Below, piece by piece: positions 26,194-34,305 of a stretch of 45,434 bases of DNA. The notes below the pieces were generated by a model. That model saw nothing but the letters and a program-made list of their open reading frames with translations. It was not told where the DNA came from and did not search any database. The position numbers and the translations under genes were made by a program. Position 1 is the stretch's first letter. Each line of letters starts with the position of its first letter. Origin of the DNA: an uncultured Helicobacter sp. (GTDB lineage Bacteria > Campylobacterota > Campylobacteria > Campylobacterales > Helicobacteraceae); contig NZ_CALBGN010000006.1 in assembly GCF_937893305.1 (NCBI RefSeq), positions 1 to 45,434 on the forward strand, in the 5' to 3' direction.

Positions 26194-26997
26194 ATGATGA
26201 AAAAAACAATTCTAGGATTAACACTTGGAGCAAGCTTGCTTGCAAGTTCTGCAATGGCACATTTTCAAATGCTTTATCTACCACAAAGCGCACTCGAAAA
26301 GCAATCTAAAGAAAAGATTTCTTTAGTTTTCACACACCCTTTTGCCGATGAACACACAATGGATATGGAAGCAGTTAAGCAATTTTATGTGATTAATCCA
26401 AAAGGTCAAAAAGAAGATCTTGCAAAATCACTTAAACCTATAACTTGGAAAGGAAATACAAATAGTGGCAAAGGCTATGAAATCACTTATAATTTTAAAC
26501 GACTTGGAGATTATGTTTTCGTGCTTGAGCCTACTCCATATTTTGAAAAAAATGAAGATTCTTATATTCAACAATTTACAAAGGTTATCGCAAATCTTTC
26601 TGGCGCACCAACAGGTTGGGACAAGGATTTAGGTCTTGAAGCAGAGATTGTCCCCTTAACAAAACCTTATGCAATTTGGGAGGGAAGCACATTTACAGGC
26701 ATTGTAAAAAGCAATGGAAAACCCGTGCCTTATGCAGAAATTGAGGTGGAATTTTTAAACTTTGATGTGGATCAAAAAAACAACGCATTTGGCAAAACAT
26801 CAAAGCTAAACGCCCCACAAGATTCTTTTGTAACGCTTGGCATTAAAGCAAACAAAGATGGTGAATTCACATTTGGAATTCCAAAAGCAGGCTGGTGGGG
26901 ATTTGCGGCTCTTGGTGTTGGACCAAAAAGCGAGTTTAAAGGCAAAGAGCTTAGTCAAGATGCGGTAATTTGGGTGCAAGCGCAACCTTTGCAATAA
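26194..26997 (+). CDS. DUF4198-type periplasmic metal-uptake protein
   Basis: 267 residues. The signal peptide ends SSAMA, giving a mature protein beginning HFQMLYLPQSALE. The layout is that of the DUF4198 family (NikK-like proteins): an N-terminal beta domain with FTHPFADEHTMDMEAVKQF, then a C-terminal Ig-like part with SNGKPVPYAEIEVEF and GWWGFAALGVGPKSEFKGKEL (in parts). Members sit beside nickel, cobalt or iron transporters and are thought to act as periplasmic metal-binding partners. AAAGGAG precedes the ATG. It lies 14 bases after the small periplasmic gene. Metal identity is unproven; the operon argues for Fe2+. Confidence 0.85.
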   Translation: MMKKTILGLTLGASLLASSAMAHFQMLYLPQSALEKQSKEKISLVFTHPFADEHTMDMEAVKQFYVINPKGQKEDLAKSLKPITWKGNTNSGKGYEITYNFKRLGDYVFVLEPTPYFEKNEDSYIQQFTKVIANLSGAPTGWDKDLGLEAEIVPLTKPYAIWEGSTFTGIVKSNGKPVPYAEIEVEFLNFDVDQKNNAFGKTSKLNAPQDSFVTLGIKANKDGEFTFGIPKAGWWGFAALGVGPKSEFKGKELSQDAVIWVQAQPLQ

Positions 26998-27008
26998 ATC
27001 TAAAAACA

Positions 27009-27025
27009 TTGGAATTGGATTCCAA
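27009..27025 (+). repeat. Short inverted repeat TTGGAAT/ATTCCAA in the feo operon
   Basis: A perfect 7-bp pair with a 3-base loop in the 42-base gap before the Cys-rich gene. It may be an attenuator or mRNA-stability hairpin. It shares the GGAAT/ATTCC core of other hairpins here. Confidence 0.4.
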
Positions 27026-27039
27026 CTTTAAGGAAGATT

Positions 27040-27186
27040 ATGAGTGATTCCTTTTTACTTGGAATAATTTTTGTGTTATCTGCTGGTTATTTAGCCTACA
27101 AACTCTACCCTAAAAAAAGTGGAGGTTGTGGGTGTGGGAGTTGTGGATGCAAGGAACAATCTAGGAAAAATAAAGAATCTAAATAA
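27040..27186 (+). CDS. FeoB-associated Cys-rich membrane protein
   Basis: 48 residues, short enough to be missed by size-filtered gene calling. It starts at an ATG with AAGGAAG upstream. One membrane helix (about residues 5-20, FLLGIIFVLSAGYLAY) is followed by KLYPKKSGG and the cluster CGCGSCGC, with a Lys-rich end. This is the layout of the short FeoB-associated Cys-rich proteins that follow feoB in many anaerobes and microaerophiles. The cysteines could hold Fe2+ or an Fe-S cluster at the membrane face. Its stop overlaps the convergent dnaB end by 8 bases. Confidence 0.82.
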   Translation: MSDSFLLGIIFVLSAGYLAYKLYPKKSGGCGCGSCGCKEQSRKNKESK

Positions 27187-28627
27187 TTGGCGCATCTATT
27201 TTGCCATTATCTTCTGGTGGAGTAAATCTTGTCTGTGTATTTGCTTGAGCCTCATATACAATTTGCAAAGTCGGACCCCCTTCGCTTGCATCCACAAAAC
27301 GCGTGCAGTGTTTTTGAAAGATGAGTTTTACTACACCTGTTGGACCATTGCGTTGTTTGCCAATAATAATCTCCGCATCTTCTTCGTTTTTTGGGATAAA
27401 GGTGCTTTTATACTCTTTGCCTTCTTTTTTAGCTGCTTCCTCTTTCTCTCTTTCATCTTTTTGCCTATACACCGCATCGCGATACACAAATAAAATAATA
27501 TCCGCATCTTGCTCAATAGAACCAGACTCTCTTAAATCTGAAAGCATTGGACGCCTATCGCTTCTTGCCTCTAAGCCCCTATTTAATTGAGAAAGTGCAA
27601 TAATTGGAATCTCTAATTCTCTTGCAATCATTTTTAAGCCACGACTAATTTCACTCACCTCTTGATGTCTATCTTTATTGTTTGCTCCACTCATTAACTG
27701 CAAATAATCAATGACTGCAAGACCTATTTCTGGGTGTTTTGACTTGATTTTTCGCAACTTTGTGCGAAGCTGATGAATAGTTAAAAGGCTATTATCATCA
27801 ATAAATAAAGGTGCCCTACTCATCACATCTACGGCATTTGAGAGATTTCTCCACTCATCATCTTCTAAATTCCCCACACGCAAATTTTGTAAAGCAATAG
27901 AAGTTTTAGCTGCAAGCATTCTTAGCATTAATTGTTCTGCTGGCATCTCAAGGCTAAAAAAAGCTACCCCACGCCCTGTATCTAACGCCTTTTGTGCCAT
28001 ATTTAAAACAAGCGTTGTCTTCCCCATAGCAGGACGCGCTGCAACGATAATCAAATCTCCATTGCCAAAACCTGTTGTCATTTTGTTTAAGCTTGTAAAT
28101 CCTGTATCCACGCCAATTAAGAGATGATTTCCGCGCGCTTTCATTGTGTTAATGTGTTCTAGTGTTGCTTCTGAAACTTCTTTTGCGTCCCTAAAATCAC
28201 GACTTTCGTGTATGTTTGTGATTTGATACAACTCACTTTGAAGATAATCCATAATTTCTTGCGTGCTAGAATTTGTATCACTTGTGGATTCTTGGATTTT
28301 GGTTGCAAAGGAGTGAAGCTTGCGTTTAATTGAAGCATCTTTAATCTCATTTGCATACGCTTTTATATCGCCAATAGGGCTTGTTGTTAGCACATTTAAA
28401 ATCTCTTCTTGAGTAATAGGACGCGCTTTTGTGGAGAGCTTTAAAATAAACTCTTCATCAATAGGGCGATCTGTGCGACGCAATTCTAGCATTGCAAAAA
28501 AGATATTTTTATGTGGCGTATAAGAAAAATCTTCTGGAGCTAGCAACTCAGCAATTGTATCTAATCGTTCTGCATCAAAAAGAATTGAACTTAAAACTGC
28601 TCTTTCAATTTGAATTTGCATTTCCAT
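27179..28627 (-). CDS. dnaB: Replicative DNA helicase
   Basis: Hexameric 5'-3' helicase at the replication fork. 482 residues. The N-terminal domain (1-110) has ERAVLSSILFD, where DnaB family members bind primase. The RecA-like domain holds Walker A ARPAMGKTTLVLNMA near residue 200, Walker B LAVIDYLQLMSG near 305, and EISRGLKMIARELEIPIIALSQLNRGLE (in parts). LSDLRESGSIEQDADIILFVYR is also diagnostic. The ATG has AAAGGAA upstream. It overlaps the upstream EI24-type gene by 23 bases, so they are coupled. Confidence 0.97.
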   Translation of the reverse strand: MEMQIQIERAVLSSILFDAERLDTIAELLAPEDFSYTPHKNIFFAMLELRRTDRPIDEEFILKLSTKARPITQEEILNVLTTSPIGDIKAYANEIKDASIKRKLHSFATKIQESTSDTNSSTQEIMDYLQSELYQITNIHESRDFRDAKEVSEATLEHINTMKARGNHLLIGVDTGFTSLNKMTTGFGNGDLIIVAARPAMGKTTLVLNMAQKALDTGRGVAFFSLEMPAEQLMLRMLAAKTSIALQNLRVGNLEDDEWRNLSNAVDVMSRAPLFIDDNSLLTIHQLRTKLRKIKSKHPEIGLAVIDYLQLMSGANNKDRHQEVSEISRGLKMIARELEIPIIALSQLNRGLEARSDRRPMLSDLRESGSIEQDADIILFVYRDAVYRQKDEREKEEAAKKEGKEYKSTFIPKNEEDAEIIIGKQRNGPTGVVKLIFQKHCTRFVDASEGGPTLQIVYEAQANTQTRFTPPEDNGKIDAPII

Positions 28628-29360
28628 AATTTTCCTTTAATTTCATATCAAAAAACAAATGTGTTAGCACACTTAGTGCATACACTGGAGAAAAAAAGCC
28701 AATAAAAGGGATTAAATTAATCCCAAAAAGCGGGATAATAGCACTCCTAATTTTGCCTTTTTGTGTGGTTTTTAAGTCTTTAAATACTTCCTTGTTAAAA
28801 ATCGTCTCCCCAACATCAGCAATCATTGTCTTAGAAAATAGCCAATAGCTTGGAATCAACAGCACAAATCCTCCAACAAAAGGCACAAAATAAAAAGGCA
28901 ACAATGCAAGCAAAAACAGCACATAGCACACATACACACCAAAGAGCCATAACAATGCAACAAAAAAATTTGCATTCCCATCAATGCTACATTCTGCATA
29001 ATGCAAATCGCGAATATATCGCACAACATAAGGAGTAACAAAGGCACACACAAGCAGTGAAATTAATAATGAACCTGCAAACACGCCAAAAGCAAAAAGC
29101 ACAATAACAGAAGCCTTAATCACATAATCAAAAAGCAATTGTATCCAAGCTAACCACGCACTACTAAACCCAAAATCCACACGCAAAGACTCATATAAAA
29201 GCACATACCATTCTGCACCAAACACATAAAGGATTCCGCATAACAAAACAAAAGCAAGCAACAAAGGCAAAAATGTAAGCTTCAATAAATATGGCGTGAA
29301 AAAATCGCGTCGCCCAAGCTCAAAATACTCTTGCGTGTTTTTTAGCGTTTTGGATTCCAT
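28605..29360 (-). CDS. EI24/CysZ-type integral membrane protein
   Basis: 251 residues, at least four strongly hydrophobic segments (about 27-48, 78-105, 133-165 and 214-235). The N-terminal ELGRRDFFTPYLLKLTFLPL and the internal SLLVCAFVTPYVVRYI fit the EI24 domain family, which includes the sulfate permease CysZ. Whether it carries sulfate is unknown. No cys genes are nearby. It sits between gatB (3-base gap) and dnaB (overlap), so it is in one operon with them. The start MESKTLKN begins with the GGAATCC word seen often here. Confidence 0.75.
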   Translation of the reverse strand: MESKTLKNTQEYFELGRRDFFTPYLLKLTFLPLLLAFVLLCGILYVFGAEWYVLLYESLRVDFGFSSAWLAWIQLLFDYVIKASVIVLFAFGVFAGSLLISLLVCAFVTPYVVRYIRDLHYAECSIDGNANFFVALLWLFGVYVCYVLFLLALLPFYFVPFVGGFVLLIPSYWLFSKTMIADVGETIFNKEVFKDLKTTQKGKIRSAIIPLFGINLIPFIGFFSPVYALSVLTHLFFDMKLKENYGNANSN

Positions 29361-29363
29361 CTT

Positions 29364-30791
29364 TTATTGCAACTTCTCTTTTAATAGCTCATTGACTCTT
29401 GCGGGATTTACACCCTTTGCATTTTTCATCACCTGTCCTACAAAAAAGCCAAAAAGCTTGTCCTTGCCGCTTTTATACTCGGCGACTTTATCGGCATTTG
29501 CACTTAGGATAGAATCAATCACGCTTATAATCGCTCCATCATCATTGACTTGCTCTAAGCCTAAAGATTGTATGAGGCTATCCACATCGCCGCCCTTTTG
29601 CTCCACAAGCACATCTAAAATCTCTTTGCCACTTTTGCCACTGATTTTACTCTCATCAATGCGTTTGACAAGTGTGCCAAGCGTTGTAGAATCTATCCCG
29701 CAAGTTTGCAGGGTATTCTCCCCTTTTAATCGCCCTAAAAGCTCCGTTGTAAGCCAAGTAAGAGAGCCTTTAGCACTTGCACCAAGCTCTAGCATAGATT
29801 CAAAATATTCTGTAAGCTCAAGGCTAGAAGTCAGCACTCCTGCATCATAGGGCTTAATGCCAAAGTCCTTGACATATCGTGCTGCCTTTTGGTCTGGCAT
29901 TTCTGGGATTTGTCTGCCCTCTTGCATTAGCTTTTCATCAATAAACACAGGCAGTAAATCTGGGTCTGGGAAGTAGCGATAATCCGCAGCTTCTTCCTTG
30001 CCACGCATTGAGCGAGTTACGCCCTTTGTGGTGTCAAAAAGGCGCGTTTCTTGCACGACTTGCTCTTCATATTTGCCATCTTCCCACGCTTCAATTTGCC
30101 GCTCCACTTCGTATTCTATTGCCTTTTGGATAAATTTAAAGGAGTTTAGATTCTTAATCTCAACGCGTGTGTAAAGCTTAGAATCCCCTTTTTCACGGAT
30201 AGAGACATTGGCATCACAGCGGAAGCTGCCTTCTTGCATATTTGCATCACTAATGCCTAAAAACCGCACGATAGAATGCAGTTTTTTAAGATAGGCAATC
30301 GCCTCATCACTACTGCGCATATCTGGCTCGCTTACAATCTCTAAAAGCGGCGTGCAAGCACGATTTAAATCCACTTTAGAAAACTGCCCTTCGTGGATAT
30401 TTTTGCCCGCGTCTTCTTCTAGGTGAGCGCGTGTAACGCCTATAATCTTTTGCTCTCCATTTACTTCAATCTCAATCTCCCCACGCCCGACAATGGGAAT
30501 CTCAAATTGGCTGATTTGATAGGCTTTGGGCAAATCGGGGTAGAAGTAGTTTTTGCGTGCAAAGATGGAGTTTTGGTTGATTGTCGCATTTATCGCTGTG
30601 CCAAAGCTAATCGCCTTTTTCACCGCTTCACGATTGAGCACAGGCAGCGCGCCGGGTAGCCCTAGACAAGTGGGGCAGACATTTTTATTAGGCTCTTCTC
30701 CAAAGCTTGTAGCACAAGAGCAGAAAATCTTTGTAGCGGTGTTTAGCTGGACATGCACTTCAAGCCCGATGATTGTTTCAAAAGCACTCAT
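29364..30791 (-). CDS. gatB: Aspartyl/glutamyl-tRNA amidotransferase subunit B
   Basis: Part of GatCAB, which converts Glu-tRNA-Gln (and Asp-tRNA-Asn) to the amidated forms. 475 residues from the ATG at 30791 (AAGGA upstream); a TTG at 30806 is less likely. The start FETIIGLEVHVQLNT is diagnostic. CSCATSFGEEPN...CPTCLGLPGALPVLN carries the zinc cysteines. YPDLPKAYQISQFE, EEDAGKN and DYRYFPDPDLLPV follow, with a YqeY-type tail. The gene is clearly more GC-rich than its neighbours: three sampled 60-base lines are 52-58% GC. gatA and gatC are not in the window. Confidence 0.96.
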   Translation of the reverse strand: MSAFETIIGLEVHVQLNTATKIFCSCATSFGEEPNKNVCPTCLGLPGALPVLNREAVKKAISFGTAINATINQNSIFARKNYFYPDLPKAYQISQFEIPIVGRGEIEIEVNGEQKIIGVTRAHLEEDAGKNIHEGQFSKVDLNRACTPLLEIVSEPDMRSSDEAIAYLKKLHSIVRFLGISDANMQEGSFRCDANVSIREKGDSKLYTRVEIKNLNSFKFIQKAIEYEVERQIEAWEDGKYEEQVVQETRLFDTTKGVTRSMRGKEEAADYRYFPDPDLLPVFIDEKLMQEGRQIPEMPDQKAARYVKDFGIKPYDAGVLTSSLELTEYFESMLELGASAKGSLTWLTTELLGRLKGENTLQTCGIDSTTLGTLVKRIDESKISGKSGKEILDVLVEQKGGDVDSLIQSLGLEQVNDDGAIISVIDSILSANADKVAEYKSGKDKLFGFFVGQVMKNAKGVNPARVNELLKEKLQ

Positions 30792-30870
30792 TATTTTTCC
30801 TTGCAAAAGTTTTGGCGCAATTTTAGCGCGTTTTATATTGTATAAACATTAGATTTTTAGATTCCAATTT

Positions 30871-31935
30871 TTATGCGCTTTTGCGTCGTTCATTAATGCG
30901 TTGCACTTCAAGCAATACATTTACCATTGCCTGATAAAGAGACTCTGGAATCTCCATATCCAATTCCACATCTTTATACAATGCTCTTGCAAGTGGAGGA
31001 TTTTCTATGATAGGTATCTCGTGTTCTGTGGCAATTTCTTTAATGCGCTGCGCTAAAAAATCCACCCCCTTAGCAAGCACTCTAGGCGCGCGCTCTTTCT
31101 TGCTATCATAACGCAATGCCACTGCATAATGTGTTGGGTTTGTTACAACGACATCAGCACTTGGGATATTTTGCATCATTCTTTTTCTCGCAGCTTGAAA
31201 CATTAAAGAGCGGATTTTACCTTTAACTTGTTGATCTCCTTCTTGGTTTTTAAATTCATCTTTAACTTCTTGTTTGCTCATACGCAAGGATTTGAAGTAT
31301 TGATAGCGTTTAATCATATAATCCACGCTTGCCATTACCAAAAAAAACGCTAAAAGGATTCCAATAAGAATAATTGCCTTATCCCTAAACCAAAGCATTT
31401 GATCGCCTAAAGGGAAGAGAGCAACCGTTGTTAGCTCATGCATAAAACCTAAAAAGACAAAAAACGCAATAATAAAAGCACTTAACACTTTAAAAGTGAT
31501 CAAAAAACCATCAAGAAGTTTTTTAAGAGAAATTAAATTTTTCATTCCTTTAATGAAATTGAGTTTTTGAAGTTTTGGCTGAATTGCTTTTCCTGTTAGC
31601 AAAAATCCACTTTGTCCTACATTTGCCACCACACCAATTAGCATTAACGCTCCAAAAATAGGTGCTAACAAATACAATACTTGAAACATCAAAGAAAGCG
31701 TTATAGACATCGCATTTGCCCGTGTAAATTCTTGAGAAAAGCCTTGATAAATCTGCTCAAACACACTTCCAAGCCCACGCACCCAAAAATTAAAACACAA
31801 AAACACAAGTGCTAATCCTACAATAAGCCCTAAAAACGCATTAACATCAGGGCTTTTTAGAACATTTCCTTCTTCACGCGCTTTTTGTATCTTCCGCGCG
31901 GTGGGTTCTTCCGTCTTTTCTTCATCATCTGCCAT
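30871..31935 (-). CDS. flhB: Flagellar export switch protein FlhB
   Basis: Inner-membrane component of the flagellar type III export gate; it switches substrate class after self-cleavage. 354 residues. The start EEKTEEPTARKIQKAREEGNVLKSPDV is standard (shown in part). Four membrane segments lie at about 28-53, 85-110, 140-165 and 185-210. The autocleavage site NPTH is near residue 266 in VVTNPTHYAVALRYD. GKIRSLMFQAARKRMM precedes it. It starts 2 bases after the mobA stop, and no other flagellar gene is nearby. Confidence 0.97.
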   Translation of the reverse strand: MADDEEKTEEPTARKIQKAREEGNVLKSPDVNAFLGLIVGLALVFLCFNFWVRGLGSVFEQIYQGFSQEFTRANAMSITLSLMFQVLYLLAPIFGALMLIGVVANVGQSGFLLTGKAIQPKLQKLNFIKGMKNLISLKKLLDGFLITFKVLSAFIIAFFVFLGFMHELTTVALFPLGDQMLWFRDKAIILIGILLAFFLVMASVDYMIKRYQYFKSLRMSKQEVKDEFKNQEGDQQVKGKIRSLMFQAARKRMMQNIPSADVVVTNPTHYAVALRYDSKKERAPRVLAKGVDFLAQRIKEIATEHEIPIIENPPLARALYKDVELDMEIPESLYQAMVNVLLEVQRINERRKSA

Positions 31936-31937
31936 AA

Positions 31938-32528
31938 CTATCTCCTAGCACAAGCTTCTTTATAATCTTGTGGTGTATTAAGATTCCGTGTTTGCTCTGC
32001 TTTAATTTCTACAAATTCCACTTTGATCATCTCTAATAAATCCATTAATCTATAATTTTGTCTTTCAATTTGCGTCTTAATGGAATCCAAAACGCCAAAG
32101 CGATAAATCCCTAAAAGCGGATGAATTTTTGTGTTTTTAGCAAACACGCTTTTATTTTTAAAATCCGATTCTACAATCTTTAAAATCGACTCATAAGAGA
32201 AAAATGGCGCATCAACACTTAACACAAACACATCACTTTGCAAAGCCTTAAGCGCGCTAAATAATCCAAAAATAGGTGCAGTTGAGTCTTTGTCAAACGC
32301 GCAATTATCATCCAAAATCGTTTCCACTCCAAAAGTATTGCAAATAGGAGTTTTTGCTGAAAAATACACATTTTCAAAACACTCTCTTAAACGCCCTGCT
32401 TGAAAGTCCGCTAGTGTGGAATCCAAAAAGGGCAAATCTTGCTTAAACCCACCCATTCTCTTACCCATACCGCCGCTTAAAATTACGCAAGGCATTGTAA
32501 GTTTTGTCAAAATCTCTCCAAAATCCAT
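31938..32528 (-). CDS. mobA: Molybdenum cofactor guanylyltransferase
   Basis: Attaches GMP to molybdopterin to form the bis-MGD cofactor used by many molybdoenzymes. 196 residues. The nucleotide-binding loop is ILSGGMGKRMGGFKQDLPF. FVLSVDAPFFS carries the metal-binding Asp, and LLGIYRFGVLD follows. A -10 (TATAAT, minus strand 32543-32548) lies very close to the ATG at 32528, so the leader is short. A second ATG at 32495 (MPCVILSGG) is possible. It is divergent from moaA, with flhB downstream. Confidence 0.9.
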   Translation of the reverse strand: MDFGEILTKLTMPCVILSGGMGKRMGGFKQDLPFLDSTLADFQAGRLRECFENVYFSAKTPICNTFGVETILDDNCAFDKDSTAPIFGLFSALKALQSDVFVLSVDAPFFSYESILKIVESDFKNKSVFAKNTKIHPLLGIYRFGVLDSIKTQIERQNYRLMDLLEMIKVEFVEIKAEQTRNLNTPQDYKEACARR

Positions 32529-32542
32529 AAAATTTCCGCAAA

Positions 32543-32548
32543 ATTATA
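32543..32548 (-). promoter_or_regulatory. Candidate -10 for mobA-flhB
   Basis: TATAAT in GCTATAATTTTGCGG on the minus strand. The distance to the mobA ATG (about 15 bases) implies a very short 5' leader. Confidence 0.4.
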
Positions 32549-32600
32549 GCTTTTTTTATCGCGCTTTAGTATGATTACGCATTTATATTTAGGAGTGTGT

Positions 32601-33599
32601 GTGCTAATTGATAGCTTTGGACGAACCATTGATTATATGCGTATTAGCGTAACAGAGCGGTGTAATTTCCGTTGTGCATATTGTATGCCAAACACTCCAA
32701 TGGATATAGGCGATGAAAGTGTGGATGTGCCTTTGGATTCTGTATTAAACTTCATTAAAGTTGCTATTAATGAAGGGGTTAAAAAAATAAGAATCACTGG
32801 AGGAGAGCCACTTTTGCGCTCTAAAATTGTAGAGTTTATCGCTAGCATTTGTCAAATTGCTCCACACATTGATATTGCTCTAACCACAAATGCCTTTTTA
32901 CTAGCCCCCATAGCACAGGACTTAAAAGACGCAGGATTAAAGCGCATTAATATTTCTTTAGATTCTTTAAAAAAAGAAAATATTCAGTGCATTTCTAAAA
33001 GAGATGGATTAGATAAGATTTTACTTGGCATTCAAGCCGCCCATAAATCAGGGCTAAAAATCAAACTAAATATGGTGCCTCTTTTAAACATTAATGATTG
33101 TGAGATTGTAGAAATTTTAGAATATGCAATTTCTTTAGGTGTAATGGTGCGCTATATTGAGTTTATGGAAAACACACACGCAAAAAGTGGAATCCAAGGC
33201 TTAAAACTCCCAAAAATCCTAGAACATATCCGCACAAAATACACAGCAAATCTTTTTGAAAAAGAAATTTTTGGACCTGCAACTCTCTTTAAAATCCCAA
33301 AAGAGGATATCTACAAAATTTTAGGCAAAAAATTAGAGAGAGATTATGTTTTTGGTGTGATTGCTCCTCATAATGATGATTTTTGTAAAACTTGCAATCG
33401 TATCCGTTTAAGTAGCGAAGGCAAACTTATCCCCTGTCTTTATCACGAAAATGCCATTGACATTAAAGAAGCAATGTTGCAAGGAAATACTCAAGAGATT
33501 TTAGAACGATTAAAGCTTTGTATTGCTACAAAACCAGAGAAAAATGATTGGGATAGCGATACAATCTCCAAGCGTGCGTTTTATCAAACAGGCGGTTAA
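32601..33599 (+). CDS. moaA: GTP 3',8-cyclase (molybdenum cofactor synthesis)
   Basis: Radical-SAM enzyme of the first molybdopterin step. The SAM cluster is CNFRCAYC near residue 16-23, preceded by IDYMRISVTER. GGEPLLR follows. The second [4Fe-4S] site lies near residues 263-280 (CKTCNRIRLSSEGKLIPCL). The C-terminal GG, essential in MoaA, is present. I chose the GTG at 32601: it has AGGAG 5 bases upstream and gives VLIDSFGR, the usual N-terminus. An ATG at 32571 sits inside a putative -10 (TATGAT, 32570-32575). 332 residues. Divergent from mobA, so the pathway genes share one 72-base control region. Confidence 0.95.
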   Translation: MLIDSFGRTIDYMRISVTERCNFRCAYCMPNTPMDIGDESVDVPLDSVLNFIKVAINEGVKKIRITGGEPLLRSKIVEFIASICQIAPHIDIALTTNAFLLAPIAQDLKDAGLKRINISLDSLKKENIQCISKRDGLDKILLGIQAAHKSGLKIKLNMVPLLNINDCEIVEILEYAISLGVMVRYIEFMENTHAKSGIQGLKLPKILEHIRTKYTANLFEKEIFGPATLFKIPKEDIYKILGKKLERDYVFGVIAPHNDDFCKTCNRIRLSSEGKLIPCLYHENAIDIKEAMLQGNTQEILERLKLCIATKPEKNDWDSDTISKRAFYQTGG

Positions 33600-33628
33600 G
33601 AGAAAATAGAATCACAAATTTGTTTCTA

Positions 33629-33647
33629 AATAATAATAATTTTCTTT
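33629..33647 (+). promoter_or_regulatory. Weak Fur-box-like sequence before dps
   Basis: AATAATAATAATTTTCTTT matches the Fur consensus at 12 of 19 positions, just before the dps -10 region. It is AT-rich and could be chance. Iron or peroxide control of Dps is common in this group. Confidence 0.25.
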
Positions 33648-33657
33648 TAAGATTCTT

Positions 33658-33663
33658 TATAAT
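33658..33663 (+). promoter_or_regulatory. Candidate -10 for dps
   Basis: TATAAT in CTTTATAATATAATCC, 33 bases before the ATG. A second overlapping TATAAT lies at 33663-33668. Confidence 0.5.
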
Positions 33664-33696
33664 ATAATCCATCAAATTTAATTTTAAGGAGAAACT

Positions 33697-34134
33697 ATGA
33701 GTAAAGTTATTCAAAGTCTTAAACAAATTCAAGCAGATTCTGCTGTGTTTTACATTAAACTACACAATTACCACTGGAATATTAAGGGTTTAGATTTTCA
33801 CCCTGTGCATTCGGCATTAGAAGAAATGTATAATGAAATCGCTGAACAAATGGATTCAGTAGCAGAGCGCGTGTTGCAGCTTGGAGAGAAACCTTTTGTT
33901 ACTCTAAAAGATATGCTAGCAGCAAGCAAAATCCAAGAAGATAGCGCAACTAGTTTTGATTCTAAAACGATTTTAACAAAGATTTTGCCAGATTATGAAT
34001 ATTTCTTAAAAGCATTTAAAGAACTTTCAGATCTTGCAGGAGAAGCTAATGACAAAGCAAGCGTTGCACTAGCTGATGAGAAAGTTGCAAGCTTAGAAAA
34101 AGCAATTTGGATGTTAAAAGCACAGCTTGCTTAA
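33697..34134 (+). CDS. dps: Dps-family ferritin-like protein (HP-NAP type)
   Basis: 145-residue iron-storage and DNA-protection protein that assembles into 12-mers. The ferroxidase site includes KLHNYHWNIKG (His 22-25 region) and, later, SALEEMYNEIAEQMDSVAER. This is the arrangement of Dps and of the H. pylori neutrophil-activating protein. LQLGEKPFVTLKDML is another family segment. AAGGAG lies 6 bases before the ATG. A hairpin after the stop (34142) suggests a single-gene transcript. A possible Fur-like box lies upstream. Confidence 0.95.
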   Translation: MSKVIQSLKQIQADSAVFYIKLHNYHWNIKGLDFHPVHSALEEMYNEIAEQMDSVAERVLQLGEKPFVTLKDMLAASKIQEDSATSFDSKTILTKILPDYEYFLKAFKELSDLAGEANDKASVALADEKVASLEKAIWMLKAQLA

Positions 34135-34141
34135 ATTTTAT

Positions 34142-34169
34142 ATTTGGAATCCTTTTTGGGATTTCAAAT
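34142..34169 (+). terminator. Hairpin after dps
   Basis: An 11-bp near-perfect inverted repeat, ATTTGGAATCC with GGATTTCAAAT (one G-U pair), with a 6-base T-rich loop, 7 bases past the dps stop. No T-run follows immediately, so termination is uncertain. The rest of the gap to 34305 holds no credible gene. Confidence 0.35.
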
Positions 34170-34305
34170 GCTACTTTTATTCTCATTTTGCTTGCATTGA
34201 TACAAACACACACAAAAAAGACACAAAAATTTTTAACTTCTTATACATTTCTAATCAAAGCTTATTTAAAATAACACCTAAATATTCACATAAAAGGATA
34301 TATTT

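Noticed and set aside
32571..32600. ATG start for moaA 30 bases upstream
   Set aside because: It sits in a putative -10. The GTG at 32601 has AGGAG at the right distance and matches the usual MoaA start.
33610..33625. ACAAATTTGT palindrome between moaA and dps as a terminator
   Set aside because: Too short and self-complementary with no loop or T-run. It could be chance in this AT-rich DNA.
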